Positions 34,103-43,200 are shown, counted from the first letter of the stretch. The stretch: DNA of 64,000 nt from Eutrophocola sp963925675 (GCA_963925675.1 CAWUSW010000009.1:18251-82250), one strand, 5' to 3'. The notes: a model not told the origin generated them from the letters alone. Made by a program: numbers and translations.

Positions 34103-34960
34103 TCAGCTGAGCTCTTTATGCCGAACCTGTACGTTTAGTTTTTCATGGGTGAAATGTGTTTTAAGTTTTTCACAAATGAAAACGGATCTGTGTTGCCCGC
34201 CAGTACAGCCAATGGCGATTGTAATATAACTTCTATTGTTGGCTTCAAATCTGGGTAGCCAGCGCACAAGAAAGTCTTTGATATCGCTATACATTTCCTG
34301 AACTTCCTGTTGCGATTCCAGATAGTCAATAACCTCTTTGTTAAGCCCGTTCAGGCTGCGTAACTGGATTACCCAGTAGGGATTGGGCAAACATCGCACA
34401 TCAAAGACTATGTCTGCATCAACAGGTACGCCATTTTTAAAACCAAAAGACTGGAACTGTACAGCCATGCCCGCTGCATCATGTGTTGTTACGCGATTTT
34501 TGACGATATCACGAAGCTGATGCAGAGACAGTGAACTGGTATCGATTGTCAGATTTGCCAATGAGATTATTGGAGAAAGCAGCTGCTTTTCTTTTTGAAT
34601 AGCCTCAAGGAGTCCAAGATCATCGCTGGTCAGTGGATGCTTGCGACGCGTTTCACTGAAACGCTTTAGCAAGGTATTGTCATCGGCATCGAGAAATATA
34701 ATCTGGCGATCAATTGTACTACTATCAAGTTGTTCAAAAATGTCAGGAAATTGTTCCAGGTCTTCTGAAATATTTCTGGCATCAATGCTTACAGCAACTT
34801 CCTGGAACTCAGGGTGTAAATCTTTACTGACTCTTTCTGTGAGGGTTCCCAGCATGCTCGCAGGTAAATTATCAACACAGTAGTAACCGATATCTTCCAA
34901 TACATGGAGGCAGGTACTTTTACCTGATCCGGACCGCCCACTGATAACAATTAGTTTCAT
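34103..34960 (-). CDS. rapZ: RNase adapter protein RapZ
   Basis: 285 residues. The P-loop ISGRSGSGKSTCLHVLEDIGYY is at the N-terminus. FDVRCLPNPYW and GCTGGQHRSVFICEKL in the C-terminal domain are the RapZ signatures; the latter forms the small-molecule (GlcN6P) site in E. coli. RapZ directs RNase E to the sRNA GlmZ and so adjusts GlmS. It lies between ptsN and ptsO. Confidence 0.95.
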   Translation of the reverse strand: MKLIVISGRSGSGKSTCLHVLEDIGYYCVDNLPASMLGTLTERVSKDLHPEFQEVAVSIDARNISEDLEQFPDIFEQLDSSTIDRQIIFLDADDNTLLKRFSETRRKHPLTSDDLGLLEAIQKEKQLLSPIISLANLTIDTSSLSLHQLRDIVKNRVTTHDAAGMAVQFQSFGFKNGVPVDADIVFDVRCLPNPYWVIQLRSLNGLNKEVIDYLESQQEVQEMYSDIKDFLVRWLPRFEANNRSYITIAIGCTGGQHRSVFICEKLKTHFTHEKLNVQVRHKELS

Positions 34961-35033
34961 CCATTTCTGCCGTTACTTAAAATTTTTCCCGCTGATAACA
35001 ATAAGTTTTATCAATTTTTACCCTTATTAATCC

Positions 35034-35510
35034 TTACGCTGTTTCGTCGTCTGGCTTGGCAATTTCCGCTGTTGCAGCCGTGAAGAGATCGGCACTGCTG
35101 TTACAGCCTCTTAAATTGGAACAATATTCATTGTTGTTAAAACGCTCAGCCAGATTACGTAAAACATCAAGATGGCCTTCAATAGTGTTTTCAGGAACCA
35201 GTAAGTAAAAAAGTAAATCAACTGGCTTACCATCAATGGCATCAAAATCAATGGGTTTTTCCAGTTTGATCAAGCAACCGATTGTGCTTTCACATTTAGG
35301 AACGCGGCAATGAGGAATGGCGATACCATTACCCAGGCCGGTGCTGCCTAACTGTTCGCGGGCAATCAATGCGTTGTAAATCTGGTTGGCGTCCACAGAG
35401 GTGACTTTCTCAGCTATAAGCTCAGCACTTGTTTCCAGTAATCGTTTTTTGCTGACACCCTGGATATTACAAAAGGTCAGGTCAGGGGATAGAATTGTAT
35501 TAAGTTCCAT
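35034..35510 (-). CDS. ptsN: Nitrogen-PTS enzyme IIA
   Basis: 158 residues. The phosphorylated His is in GNGIAIPHCRVPKC; REQLGSTGLGNG and KPVDLLFYLLVPEN are typical of IIA-Ntr. PtsN links PEP and nitrogen status to potassium transport and envelope stress. It follows rpoN by 76 bp. The ribosome hibernation factor gene hpf, normally between them, is absent. Confidence 0.95.
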   Translation of the reverse strand: MELNTILSPDLTFCNIQGVSKKRLLETSAELIAEKVTSVDANQIYNALIAREQLGSTGLGNGIAIPHCRVPKCESTIGCLIKLEKPIDFDAIDGKPVDLLFYLLVPENTIEGHLDVLRNLAERFNNNEYCSNLRGCNSSADLFTAATAEIAKPDDETA

Positions 35511-35586
35511 ATCTCTTTAATCTCTTTAATCTCTTTATTATTTTTACTTCATTCTAGTTAGGCGTACGTTTTCTAAAGCTAATAAT

Positions 35587-37101
35587 TTATAACAGTCTTT
35601 TTCTCTCGTTTGAAGGCGCTATGGACAATGATTCCCGATACTTTGCTATTGTGCGTCGGGCTATATTGATGCCCTGGTCTGATAGCACCTGGGTGATTTT
35701 GCTGTCACTCAATGGTTTCTGGGGGTTTTCAGCTGCCACCAGTTTTTTGATCAAGGCCCTTATCGCTGTGGAAGAACATTCGCCGCCGCCTTCAGTGCCG
35801 ACATGACTGGAGAAGAAGTATTTTAATTCGAAGATGCCGCGGGGTGTGTGCATATATTTTTGAGTTGTCACCCGCGATATTGTTGATTCATGCATGCCAA
35901 CTGCTTCAGCAATGTCTTGCAAAACTAATGGTTTCATTGCTTCGTCACCATAATCCAGAAACCCCTTCTGGTGTTCTACAATTTTATTGGAAACCTTCAT
36001 CAGGGTTTCATTTCTGCTATGCAGGCTTTTGATAAACCAGCGTGCTTCCTGGAGATTTTCCTTGATGAAATTATTGTCTGCTTCAGAACTTTTGCCATTT
36101 GCGAGCATGGCATATTCAGAGTTTACACGAATTTTCGGTGCAATTTCCGGATTCAGTTCTGCAACCCAGTGTCCATTTTTCTTACTGACAAAAACATCAG
36201 GTACCACATAGGTGGTATCTGAAGGGGTAATTTCTGAGCCCGGTTTAGGGTTCAGGCTCAGGATGATTTTTAGCGCTTCTTTTAATTCCGGTTCTTTAAT
36301 TTTTAGTGCTTTGAGGATGTGGCTGTAATCACGACTGGCTAACTGTGGCAGGTAATCGTTGATTACCTTGCTTGTTGTTTCCATGCAGGGCAAGTCAGCA
36401 TCGATATGCTTAAGCTGTACCTCCAGGCATTCTTTTAAATCCCGATAGCCAACGCCAACCGGGTCAAATTGCTGAATGAGATGGAGTACTGCGGTGACTT
36501 CTTCTTCATCTATGTCCAGTTCCCTGATCAGAGAGGCATGAATGGATTCTATGGTCACAGTCAACAGACCATTGGGATCAATGGCATCTATAATTGCCAT
36601 GGCGATAAGTCTGTCACCATCTGACATGTGTGTCAGGTTTAGCTGCCAGTTGAGATGATCCTGGAGAGTGCCACTTTTACTGTTGCGGGATTCGAAGTCG
36701 AAATCGCCGCCATCTTGAGCAGGTGCAGAAGAGGGTAGAGTGGTATTGGTATAAATATCCTCCCAGCTACTGTCTACTGATAAATCAGTGGGAATATTCT
36801 TGTCATCCCAATTGTCTTCTTTGGCAAATTCAGCATTAGGATCTTGATCCATGTCTGAATCTTTTGCTTCTGTATCGGAAGAAAACTCGTCATTTTGGTC
36901 AAAGTCATGTTCACTTTCTGTCTCTGGGGATTCTGCTGAATTAGAAGAATCGTCGACTTCGAGAAGAGGGTTGGACTCCAGGGCTTCCTGAATTTCCTGT
37001 TGCAGATCCAGCGTGGAAAGTTGCAGCAAACGTATAGCCTGTTGCAACTGTGGGGTCATGGTGAGCTGCTGACCCATTTTTAACTGGAGTGATAGCTTCA
37101 T
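35587..37101 (-). CDS. rpoN: RNA polymerase sigma-54 factor
   Basis: 504 residues: region I (QLKMGQQLTMTPQLQQAIRLLQ, activator contact), an acidic region II (DFDQNDEFSSDTEAKDSDMD), the core-binding domain, and the RpoN box ARRTIAKYRES that reads the -24 element. It directs transcription that depends on NtrC-type activators. The window holds one such activator, the altered CbrB at 19574-20995. A 16-bp palindrome and an 18-bp repeat lie in its upstream region. Confidence 0.96.
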   Translation of the reverse strand: MKLSLQLKMGQQLTMTPQLQQAIRLLQLSTLDLQQEIQEALESNPLLEVDDSSNSAESPETESEHDFDQNDEFSSDTEAKDSDMDQDPNAEFAKEDNWDDKNIPTDLSVDSSWEDIYTNTTLPSSAPAQDGGDFDFESRNSKSGTLQDHLNWQLNLTHMSDGDRLIAMAIIDAIDPNGLLTVTIESIHASLIRELDIDEEEVTAVLHLIQQFDPVGVGYRDLKECLEVQLKHIDADLPCMETTSKVINDYLPQLASRDYSHILKALKIKEPELKEALKIILSLNPKPGSEITPSDTTYVVPDVFVSKKNGHWVAELNPEIAPKIRVNSEYAMLANGKSSEADNNFIKENLQEARWFIKSLHSRNETLMKVSNKIVEHQKGFLDYGDEAMKPLVLQDIAEAVGMHESTISRVTTQKYMHTPRGIFELKYFFSSHVGTEGGGECSSTAIRALIKKLVAAENPQKPLSDSKITQVLSDQGINIARRTIAKYRESLSIAPSNERKRLL

Positions 37102-37417
37102 ACTATTATAAAGACCTATCCTGCATGAAAGACTTATCCTGCATGGAAGTTTTATCCTGAGCCTGAATGCAGGCAGCTTTGGAAGTAATCCAGGATATTT
37201 AGTACCCGAATCAGGGCCGCAAGAATAGCAAATTTCGGGGTAAGGGGACAGGATTTCCTGATATCAGGAATGATTATTGCATCTATTGTAAAACAAGCGC
37301 ATAACAGGCCAAAAACAAGTGATAATCAAACGAAAATTAGCAGGTTTGTCGGTAAAAAACGTCATTCATTTCAGTTTGTACTGTAAATAAAGCGAGGGAA
37401 TTGAAAGGGTAGAATTT
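37102..37417. other. 316-bp spacer between lptB and rpoN
   Basis: It holds an 18-bp tandem repeat (AAAGACYTATCCTGCATG at 37110-37127 and 37128-37145, with a partial third copy) just upstream of rpoN, and a perfect 16-bp palindrome TTCCTGATATCAGGAA at 37255-37270. No ORF or RNA gene is visible. The rpoN promoter should lie here. Confidence 0.6.
37255..37270. promoter_or_regulatory. 16-bp perfect palindrome upstream of rpoN
   Basis: TTCCTGATATCAGGAA is fully symmetric, about 150 bp upstream of the rpoN start. Its size suits a dimeric regulator site. The binding protein is unknown and the site may be fortuitous. Confidence 0.3.
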
Positions 37418-38143
37418 CTACAGTTTAAAATGATGTCCGAGATAAACATCCTTAACTTGTTGATTATTAAGGATCTCATCAGGGCTGCCAGAGGCGAGAA
37501 TAGAGCCTTCATTAACAATATAGGCTTTCTGACAGATATCCAGTGTCTCTCTAACGTTATGATCAGTTACCAGAATGCCTATGCCTCTTTCACTCAGATT
37601 ACGAATAATCTGCTTGATGTCATTTACTGAAATGGGATCTACTCCTGCAAAAGGTTCGTCAAGCAGAATGAAAGCAGGATCTATAGCCAAAGCCCTGGCA
37701 ATTTCAGCGCGACGCCTTTCGCCTCCCGACAGACTCATCCCTTGAGTATTTGCTATATGCTCAATATGAAACTCATGCATCAGGCTTAGGGCTTTTTCCT
37801 CCCGTTGTGCCTTGCTAAGCTCTGGCCTGGTTTCCAGAATGGCCAGAATATTGTCTTTAACCGTGAGTTTTCTGAAGATGGAGGCTTCCTGGGGCAAATA
37901 ACCAAGTCCTTTCCTGGCACGCTCATGCATTGGCGCCCGGGAAACATCTTCATTATCAATAAAAACGCTGCCATGGTCGGCCTGGATAAGACCAATGATC
38001 ATATAAAAAGATGTGGTTTTACCTGCCCCGTTAGGGCCAAGTAGTCCGATAATCTCTCCGCTATGCACTTCTATGGAAGTATCTGAAACGACCTTCCTGC
38101 CCTTGTAGGACTTGGCCAGGTTAACAGCTCTGAGGGATTTCAT
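37418..38143 (-). CDS. lptB: LPS export ABC transporter ATPase
   Basis: 241 residues. Walker A GLLGPNGAGKTTSFYMI, signature MSLSGGERRRAEIARALA, Walker B FILLDEPFAGVDP and switch His VTDHNVRETL are all present. LptB powers LptFG to extract LPS from the inner membrane and push it along LptC-LptA. It lies 8 bp after lptA in the canonical kdsD-kdsC-lptC-lptA-lptB order. Confidence 0.97.
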   Translation of the reverse strand: MKSLRAVNLAKSYKGRKVVSDTSIEVHSGEIIGLLGPNGAGKTTSFYMIIGLIQADHGSVFIDNEDVSRAPMHERARKGLGYLPQEASIFRKLTVKDNILAILETRPELSKAQREEKALSLMHEFHIEHIANTQGMSLSGGERRRAEIARALAIDPAFILLDEPFAGVDPISVNDIKQIIRNLSERGIGILVTDHNVRETLDICQKAYIVNEGSILASGSPDEILNNQQVKDVYLGHHFKL

Positions 38144-38151
38144 TGTGCGCT

Positions 38152-38685
38152 CTACTGAGGGTTCTTCGGAGAAATTAGGTACTTGCCTTGTTCACCATTT
38201 TCGCACGAAGGTGCAGAAAGTTGTTTGCTTTCCAAATAGTAATCAATATGGCAAGCAGTCATCAAATCATTGCCTTGGGAGAATCGGGCATTTTCATCCA
38301 CTGATAGATGCTGGGAATCATAATCAAGGATGATGGTTGTAGCCTCGGCAGTAACGATTGCCTGTTCAATTGCGGGCTGTTGTTGAAATTGTGCTGGTGA
38401 ACCAATGACGGTGATTTTTTTTACCTGACCATCAATACGCTCAATGGTTATTTCCTGGCCAGAGATTTTAAGTGTGCCCTGGGTAATTTCTGCAGGTGTT
38501 TGCGGGTTTCCATAAAACACCTGCTTACCCTCATCCAGAAGCAGCAGGCTATTGTCATATGTCCCCAGGATGGGTTGCTCGGCATCTTCAGGCAGTGCCT
38601 GAACTTCAGACAGGAACAAAGTGGCCGTCAATAAAAAAACAAAGAGTTTGTAAAACTGTTTTAACAAAAAAGTATAGCTACTCAT
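38152..38685 (-). CDS. lptA: Periplasmic LPS-transport protein LptA
   Basis: 177 residues from the ATG at 38685, whose ATGAGTAG overlaps the lptC stop; a start at 38727 would overlap lptC by 50 bp. A signal peptide (LFVFLLTATLFLSEVQA) is followed by an OstA/LptA beta-jellyroll with GTYDNSLLLLDEGKQVFYGNP and EITIERIDGQVKKITVIGSPAQFQQ. It forms the bridge carrying LPS across the periplasm. Confidence 0.92.
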   Translation of the reverse strand: MSSYTFLLKQFYKLFVFLLTATLFLSEVQALPEDAEQPILGTYDNSLLLLDEGKQVFYGNPQTPAEITQGTLKISGQEITIERIDGQVKKITVIGSPAQFQQQPAIEQAIVTAEATTIILDYDSQHLSVDENARFSQGNDLMTACHIDYYLESKQLSAPSCENGEQGKYLISPKNPQ

Positions 38686-39307
38686 TGTCATATTGCAGTT
38701 GTCCATTAGCCAGTTGTCTGAAAACATTAATATTAAGATCTACATTTATGCCTGAGCTTGTAGAAGAAAAGCCGTCAGTTTCGAATAATACGTTACTTTG
38801 TGTACTCATGCTTTTCTCTTCAGGATAGATGGTCAGTGAGTCAGTATATATATTGACCGGGGTGCCATCTGCAGCAATGCCGCTGATAATAACATTTTCA
38901 TTCAATTCCAGTCGTTCCTGATTGCGCTGTGTATCCAGCTCAATTCTGCCGGTCCCGGAATTTATTTCCCAGGCTGCGTTATCTTCGCCGTAAAGCATAA
39001 AACGGGGGGCTTCAATAATGCTGTATTCCGGGTTTGGAAAATGCGTGACACGAACCGCCTGGAAACGATAATCGCTAACGCCATCAGCGCCATAGTGAAC
39101 GGTATCCACATTTGCCATGAAATAATCATACTCTTGTGACTGCAGATCAAGTAAGCGGGTGATATCAAGAACTTCTTCATCGGTGGCAGAATCGAGCAAG
39201 TAATACATGATTCCCGATAACAGAAAAATAGCCAGAAAGTGATTCCTGAGATTGGTTTTGCCAAGCTCGGGCTTGTTCCGAACGGATTTTGATAAGATGG
39301 TATTCAT
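38678..39307 (-). CDS. lptC: LPS export protein LptC
   Basis: 209 residues with one N-terminal transmembrane helix (FLAIFLLSGIMYYLLDSA, about 27-44) and a periplasmic jellyroll (DYFMANVDTVHYGADGVSDYR, LYGEDNAAWEINSGTGRIE, TDSLTIYPEEKSMST). It hands LPS from LptBFG to LptA. The 3' end overlaps lptA by 8 bp, and the start is 21 bp after the kdsC stop. Confidence 0.93.
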   Translation of the reverse strand: MNTILSKSVRNKPELGKTNLRNHFLAIFLLSGIMYYLLDSATDEEVLDITRLLDLQSQEYDYFMANVDTVHYGADGVSDYRFQAVRVTHFPNPEYSIIEAPRFMLYGEDNAAWEINSGTGRIELDTQRNQERLELNENVIISGIAADGTPVNIYTDSLTIYPEEKSMSTQSNVLFETDGFSSTSSGINVDLNINVFRQLANGQLQYDNE

Positions 39308-39328
39308 GCCGTTAAATTAGGCTCTCAT

Positions 39329-39859
39329 TTAGAGAAAAGGGCTGACGGCATCATCAAATTTTTCCTGTGCCTGCAAGATCCAGTCACAAATTTCACGGAC
39401 GGCGCCATTGCCTCCTTCTCGTGAGGTGATTGCATCGGCAGCATCCTTTACCATGAAATGACCATTGGGCACAGTAATGCCCATTTTCACTTTCGTGATG
39501 CAGGCAAGGTCCGGCAGATCATCGCCGGCATAGGCAACCTGGGAATATTCCATCTTAAGTGTGTTGAGCAATTCTTCTAGGATATTTAATTTATCATCAC
39601 GGCCTTGATAGACATGTTTAATACCCAGGTTTCTTGCACGAACGGCGACTATTTCCGATTGCCGTCCGGTAATCAGGGCAACTGTAATACCGGCATTCTG
39701 CAGCATTTTTAAACCCAGGCCATCCATTGTATTGAAGGCTTTGATTTCTTCACCATTGTTGGAAAAATATAACTTGCCATCAGTCATCACGCCGTCAACA
39801 TCCAGAACCAACAACTTGATGTCCGCGGCCAGTATATTTATGTGGTTCTGATTACTCAT
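39329..39859 (-). CDS. kdsC: Kdo-8-phosphate phosphatase
   Basis: 176 residues from the ATG at 39859 (a GTG at 39871 is possible). A C0-type HAD phosphatase without a cap: nucleophile motif LLVLDVDGVMTDGKLYF, ALITGRQSEIVAVRAR (motif II) and AYAGDDLPDLACITKV (motif IV). It makes free Kdo for LPS. It is followed by lptC and preceded by kdsD, which supplies arabinose-5-phosphate for the same pathway. Confidence 0.95.
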   Translation of the reverse strand: MSNQNHINILAADIKLLVLDVDGVMTDGKLYFSNNGEEIKAFNTMDGLGLKMLQNAGITVALITGRQSEIVAVRARNLGIKHVYQGRDDKLNILEELLNTLKMEYSQVAYAGDDLPDLACITKVKMGITVPNGHFMVKDAADAITSREGGNGAVREICDWILQAQEKFDDAVSPFL

Positions 39860-39889
39860 TAATGGCAACACCCTTTCTTAAGCTCCTGA

Positions 39890-40861
39890 TCAAACGACAT
39901 TTGCTTTCAGCAGGTCATGCATGGTGACAATACCATGAAAGCTTTCTTTATCGTCGATCACCAGGAGTGTGTAAATTTCGTTATCCTGCATTATCTTGGC
40001 AGCCTCTGAAGCCAGAGAATTACCGGAGACGGATTTAAAGGTGCTCGTCATCACGTCTTTAATGCAGGTCTCTTTTATATCCTGGCTACCGTCCAGAAAA
40101 CGGCGTAAATCGCCATCGGTGAAAATCCCGCAAATATCGCCCTGACTGTTTGTTATGGTTGTCATGCCGAGTTTTTTTGCAGAAATTTCCAGGAGAGAGT
40201 CCCTGACTGAGGTGTCTTCTCTGACTTGGGGAATGTCGTTTCCAGTGTGCATGATGTCGCTAACTTTCAATAGCAGACGTCGCCCAAGGTTGCCACCAGG
40301 ATGAGAAAAGGCAAAATCTTCAGCAGTAAAACCACGCGCTTCAAGCAGGGCCATGGCAAGAGCGTCGCCCATGACAAGAGCTGCTGTAGTGCTGGTAGTG
40401 GGTGCCAGACCCAGAGGGCAGGCTTCCTGTGCCACACTGGCATCGAGATTGGCTGTTGCCTCTCGGGCCAGTAATGAATTCGGGTTGCCGGTGAGTGAGA
40501 TGAGGGGCACACCTTTTCTTTTTAGCACAGGCAGTATGGTTTCGATTTCTGCTGTGGTGCCGGAGTTGGAGATGGCAATGACAATATCCTTAGCTGTTAC
40601 CATGCCAATATCACCATGACTAGCTTCTGCAGGATGGACAAAGTGCGCAGGTGTCCCGGTACTGGCCAGTGTGGCGGCTATCTTGTTGGCGATATGACCT
40701 GATTTGCCCATGCCCATGACAATCACCCGACCCTGGCAATTCAGGATTAATTCGCAGGCGCTGAGAAAGCTGTCATCAATCCGTTCGGAAAGGCTGGCCA
40801 CAGCAGACAGTTCAAGTTCAATTGTGCGAAGGGCGCTTTTTTTTAGCGCAGATTTATCCAT
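39890..40861 (-). CDS. kdsD: Arabinose-5-phosphate isomerase
   Basis: 323 residues: an SIS domain (GRVIVMGMGKSGHIANKIAATLASTGTPAHFVHPAEASHGDIG, about 45-90) and two CBS domains (about 205-320). It converts ribulose-5-phosphate to arabinose-5-phosphate, the first step to Kdo. The histidines in FVHPAEASHGD are active-site positions. It lies just after the yrbG antiporter and before kdsC. Confidence 0.96.
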   Translation of the reverse strand: MDKSALKKSALRTIELELSAVASLSERIDDSFLSACELILNCQGRVIVMGMGKSGHIANKIAATLASTGTPAHFVHPAEASHGDIGMVTAKDIVIAISNSGTTAEIETILPVLKRKGVPLISLTGNPNSLLAREATANLDASVAQEACPLGLAPTTSTTAALVMGDALAMALLEARGFTAEDFAFSHPGGNLGRRLLLKVSDIMHTGNDIPQVREDTSVRDSLLEISAKKLGMTTITNSQGDICGIFTDGDLRRFLDGSQDIKETCIKDVMTSTFKSVSGNSLASEAAKIMQDNEIYTLLVIDDKESFHGIVTMHDLLKANVV

Positions 40862-40882
40862 AACAGAATCACGGTGCCCTAT

Positions 40883-41869
40883 CTAGCCAATAATCAGGCT
40901 TGCAGTGTAAGCGATATACATACCCAATAAAACTGTACCGGCCAGACGGCCGATTTTTTTGTTCTGGCGTGAGCGCATAAACAAAAAGAAGGTACAACCC
41001 AGGGTGATGACCATCATCATGGCGAAGTCCCTGGTGAGTACAACAGGTGCAATGACGAAAGGGGAGAGAAATGCCGGAACAGGCAGCACCAGCAGGATGT
41101 TCATTATATTGGAGCCAATAATATTACCCAATACCAGATCGTAATGGCCTTTAAAAGCACTGGTAATCGATGTGGCCAGTTCGGGCAGGCTGGTTCCTAC
41201 TGCCATCACCGTAAGGCCGATAACCAGTTCGCTGACGCCGAGTGTTGTGGCAATACTGCGCGCTCCCACCACCAGAATATTGGAGCTGACGACGAGCAGT
41301 ATTAGGCCAAAGAGTAGCAGTCCCATGGCTTTTTTTGTGGAGATATCGGCAATATATTCAGTTACTTCTTCCGCATTGATAAGGTCTTCTTCCTGAACTA
41401 CGTGTTCTTTTTCCAGCATTGTCATGTTTCTGAACAAGCGCCAGGCAAAGGTCGCCAGAACAACCAGTAACAATAGTCCGTCGTACTTATTCAGCGTTAA
41501 ATCAGCAAATATGACAAAACAAAGCCCTGATACCAGAAGCAGGGCTGGTATTTCTTTTTTCAGTAAAGACAAGGGGATGTCAATGGGATGCAGGAGCACA
41601 GTGATGGCCAGAACAATACCGAGGTTAGCGATATTGGATCCCAGAGCATTACCCACTGCGATATTTGGAGATCCCTGCAAAGACGCCGTGGCAGATGTAA
41701 AAATTTCAGGCGCGGATGTCCCAAAGGCAACGATAGTCAGCCCTATGACAAGCGGAGATACGCCCAGATTTTTTGCAGTAGTTGAGGCGCCCAGCACAAA
41801 ACGGTCTGCGCTCCAGATGAGTCCCGCAAATCCAAACACAATGTAGATTGCGGCTGTGAAAATTCCCAT
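40883..41869 (-). CDS. Calcium/sodium antiporter, YrbG type
   Basis: 328 residues in two inverted five-helix repeats, each with an alpha motif: GLTIVAFGTSAPEIFTSATAS near residue 40 and GLTVMAVGTSLPELATSITSA near 205, followed by GNIIGSNIMNILL. These are the ion-binding repeats of the Na+/Ca2+ exchanger family. Between them is an acidic cytoplasmic loop (EHVVQEEDLINAEEVTEY). It is first in the kdsD-kdsC-lpt operon, as in E. coli. Confidence 0.93.
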   Translation of the reverse strand: MGIFTAAIYIVFGFAGLIWSADRFVLGASTTAKNLGVSPLVIGLTIVAFGTSAPEIFTSATASLQGSPNIAVGNALGSNIANLGIVLAITVLLHPIDIPLSLLKKEIPALLLVSGLCFVIFADLTLNKYDGLLLLVVLATFAWRLFRNMTMLEKEHVVQEEDLINAEEVTEYIADISTKKAMGLLLFGLILLVVSSNILVVGARSIATTLGVSELVIGLTVMAVGTSLPELATSITSAFKGHYDLVLGNIIGSNIMNILLVLPVPAFLSPFVIAPVVLTRDFAMMMVITLGCTFFLFMRSRQNKKIGRLAGTVLLGMYIAYTASLIIG

Positions 41870-42249
41870 GTTTAATTCCTGGATACCTGAAATATACCTT
41901 CAGTTACCCGATGTAAAATCTGGTGACAATATGGCAAGACTATCCTGAATAATCAAGCAAGCATTTACCTTATACGCTTGGCGTAATCTTAATTTTTTTC
42001 AGAGCGAGTTTGAGTTAAAATACTTTCTTTACTGAGACCTAAGCTGAAATTAATTTACTAAAACCGGTTCTTTTAATAGCAGTTTATTACCACCTTATTC
42101 CCGGTTTAGCATCAGTTTAATGATAGTTTCGATGGGAATACAGTGATCAGTTCCTGTAGTTTACATGGGATTTAGCAGAACTGCTTTTAAAGCTTTTTAT
42201 AAAACACTTTAAAACACTTTAAAACACTTTAAAACATTGGAGTGAAATT
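41870..42249. other. 380-bp divergent spacer between the yrbG-type gene and mlaC
   Basis: In E. coli and Pseudomonas mlaF, mlaE and mlaD lie between these genes; only this spacer remains and it contains no ORF or recognisable remnant. It ends with three 10-bp units AAAACACTTT (42201-42230) plus a partial fourth just before the mlaC ATG. Two divergent promoters must lie here; none could be assigned confidently. Confidence 0.65.
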
Positions 42250-42885
42250 ATGGATTACTTGCGCCGGATGGTCATAACAGTAGCTATTTTTGCAGGGTGT
42301 GCCGCCTTGTCTTTTCCATCTGTGGCGGCTCAGGAAATGACTGCCGAAGAGGCTGTAGATCTGTACATTAGTGATTTACTCAGGAAAATGAAGCAGATCA
42401 AGCCACTATACGAATCAGACCGTGACACTTACTTTGATAATGTTGAAAATGCTCTGGCTGAATTTGTGGATTTTCGTGAAGTAGCACGTGGTGTAATGGC
42501 AAAGTATGGTCAGGGCCCCAATGGGGCCAGTGCAGAGCAGCTGGATCGTTTTGCTGTGATCTTTCGTGCCTCATTGGTTGAATTTTACGGTAGCGCACTT
42601 GCTGAATATGGTGGTGTGGAATATGAAATTCTTGAAAATGATCAGCAATCCAGTAATCCGGAACGCTCAAGCAACGTTCGCATGTCGATACTGGGTGACG
42701 ACGGTGATCGTATAGAAGTGCAGTACACAATGTTTTTAAATGATGAAAGCAGCTGGAAACTTCGTAACCTTTATGTCGAAGGTGTTAATCTGCGCCGTCA
42801 GTACTATTCCCGATTTGATAACCTGATGAATCGCAATGGATTTGAGATCGACAAAGTGATCGATCTCTGGCAAATCGAACAGTAA
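42250..42885 (+). CDS. mlaC: Periplasmic phospholipid carrier MlaC (Ttg2D)
   Basis: 211 residues. A signal peptide ends at PSVAAQ; the Tol_Tol_Ttg2 fold follows (FVDFREVARGVMAKY near residue 80, RFAVIFRASLVEFYGSALAEY near 100, and WKLRNLYVEGVNLRRQYYSRFDNLM near 170). MlaC shuttles phospholipids between the outer-membrane MlaA complex and the inner-membrane MlaFEDB transporter. Here it stands without mlaF, mlaE, mlaD or mlaB, directly before ibaG, 40 bp away. The ATG is preceded by GGAG. Confidence 0.93.
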   Translation: MDYLRRMVITVAIFAGCAALSFPSVAAQEMTAEEAVDLYISDLLRKMKQIKPLYESDRDTYFDNVENALAEFVDFREVARGVMAKYGQGPNGASAEQLDRFAVIFRASLVEFYGSALAEYGGVEYEILENDQQSSNPERSSNVRMSILGDDGDRIEVQYTMFLNDESSWKLRNLYVEGVNLRRQYYSRFDNLMNRNGFEIDKVIDLWQIEQ

Positions 42886-42925
42886 TCACATAGATAATTA
42901 ATAGATCATCAATCAGAGAAGCGTT

Positions 42926-43174
42926 ATGGCATTTGGTAAAGAAGAAATTGAAAACCTGTTGGCAGAAGAATTTAACGATGCCAGCATTACCGCCGCAGGA
43001 GAAGGTGGCAGTTACCAGGTTCGAGTCATATCCGATACCTTTGAAGGACTTAATGCGGTGAAGCGTCAACAGTCAGTTTATCGTGTCCTGAATCCACATA
43101 TCGCCAGTGGTGAGATACATGCGATAAACATGCAGCTGTTGACCAAGGGAGAACAAGCCAGCGCCGCAAACTAG
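42926..43174 (+). CDS. ibaG: BolA-family protein IbaG
   Basis: 82 residues. The BolA fold is seen in DASITAAGEGGSYQVRVISDTFEGLNAVKRQQSVYRVLNPHI and SGEIHAINMQLLT. The His of the last motif is the conserved Fe-S ligand used with monothiol glutaredoxins. IbaG lies in the mla-murA region in most Gammaproteobacteria. A terminator follows 26 bp after the stop. Confidence 0.92.
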   Translation: MAFGKEEIENLLAEEFNDASITAAGEGGSYQVRVISDTFEGLNAVKRQQSVYRVLNPHIASGEIHAINMQLLTKGEQASAAN

Positions 43175-43200
43175 TTCAGGTGGCAAAAATAATTCAGGTC

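Noticed and set aside
41870..42249. tRNA gene or mla remnants in this spacer
   Set aside because: No cloverleaf-type arms and no translated similarity to MlaF, MlaE or MlaD could be seen.
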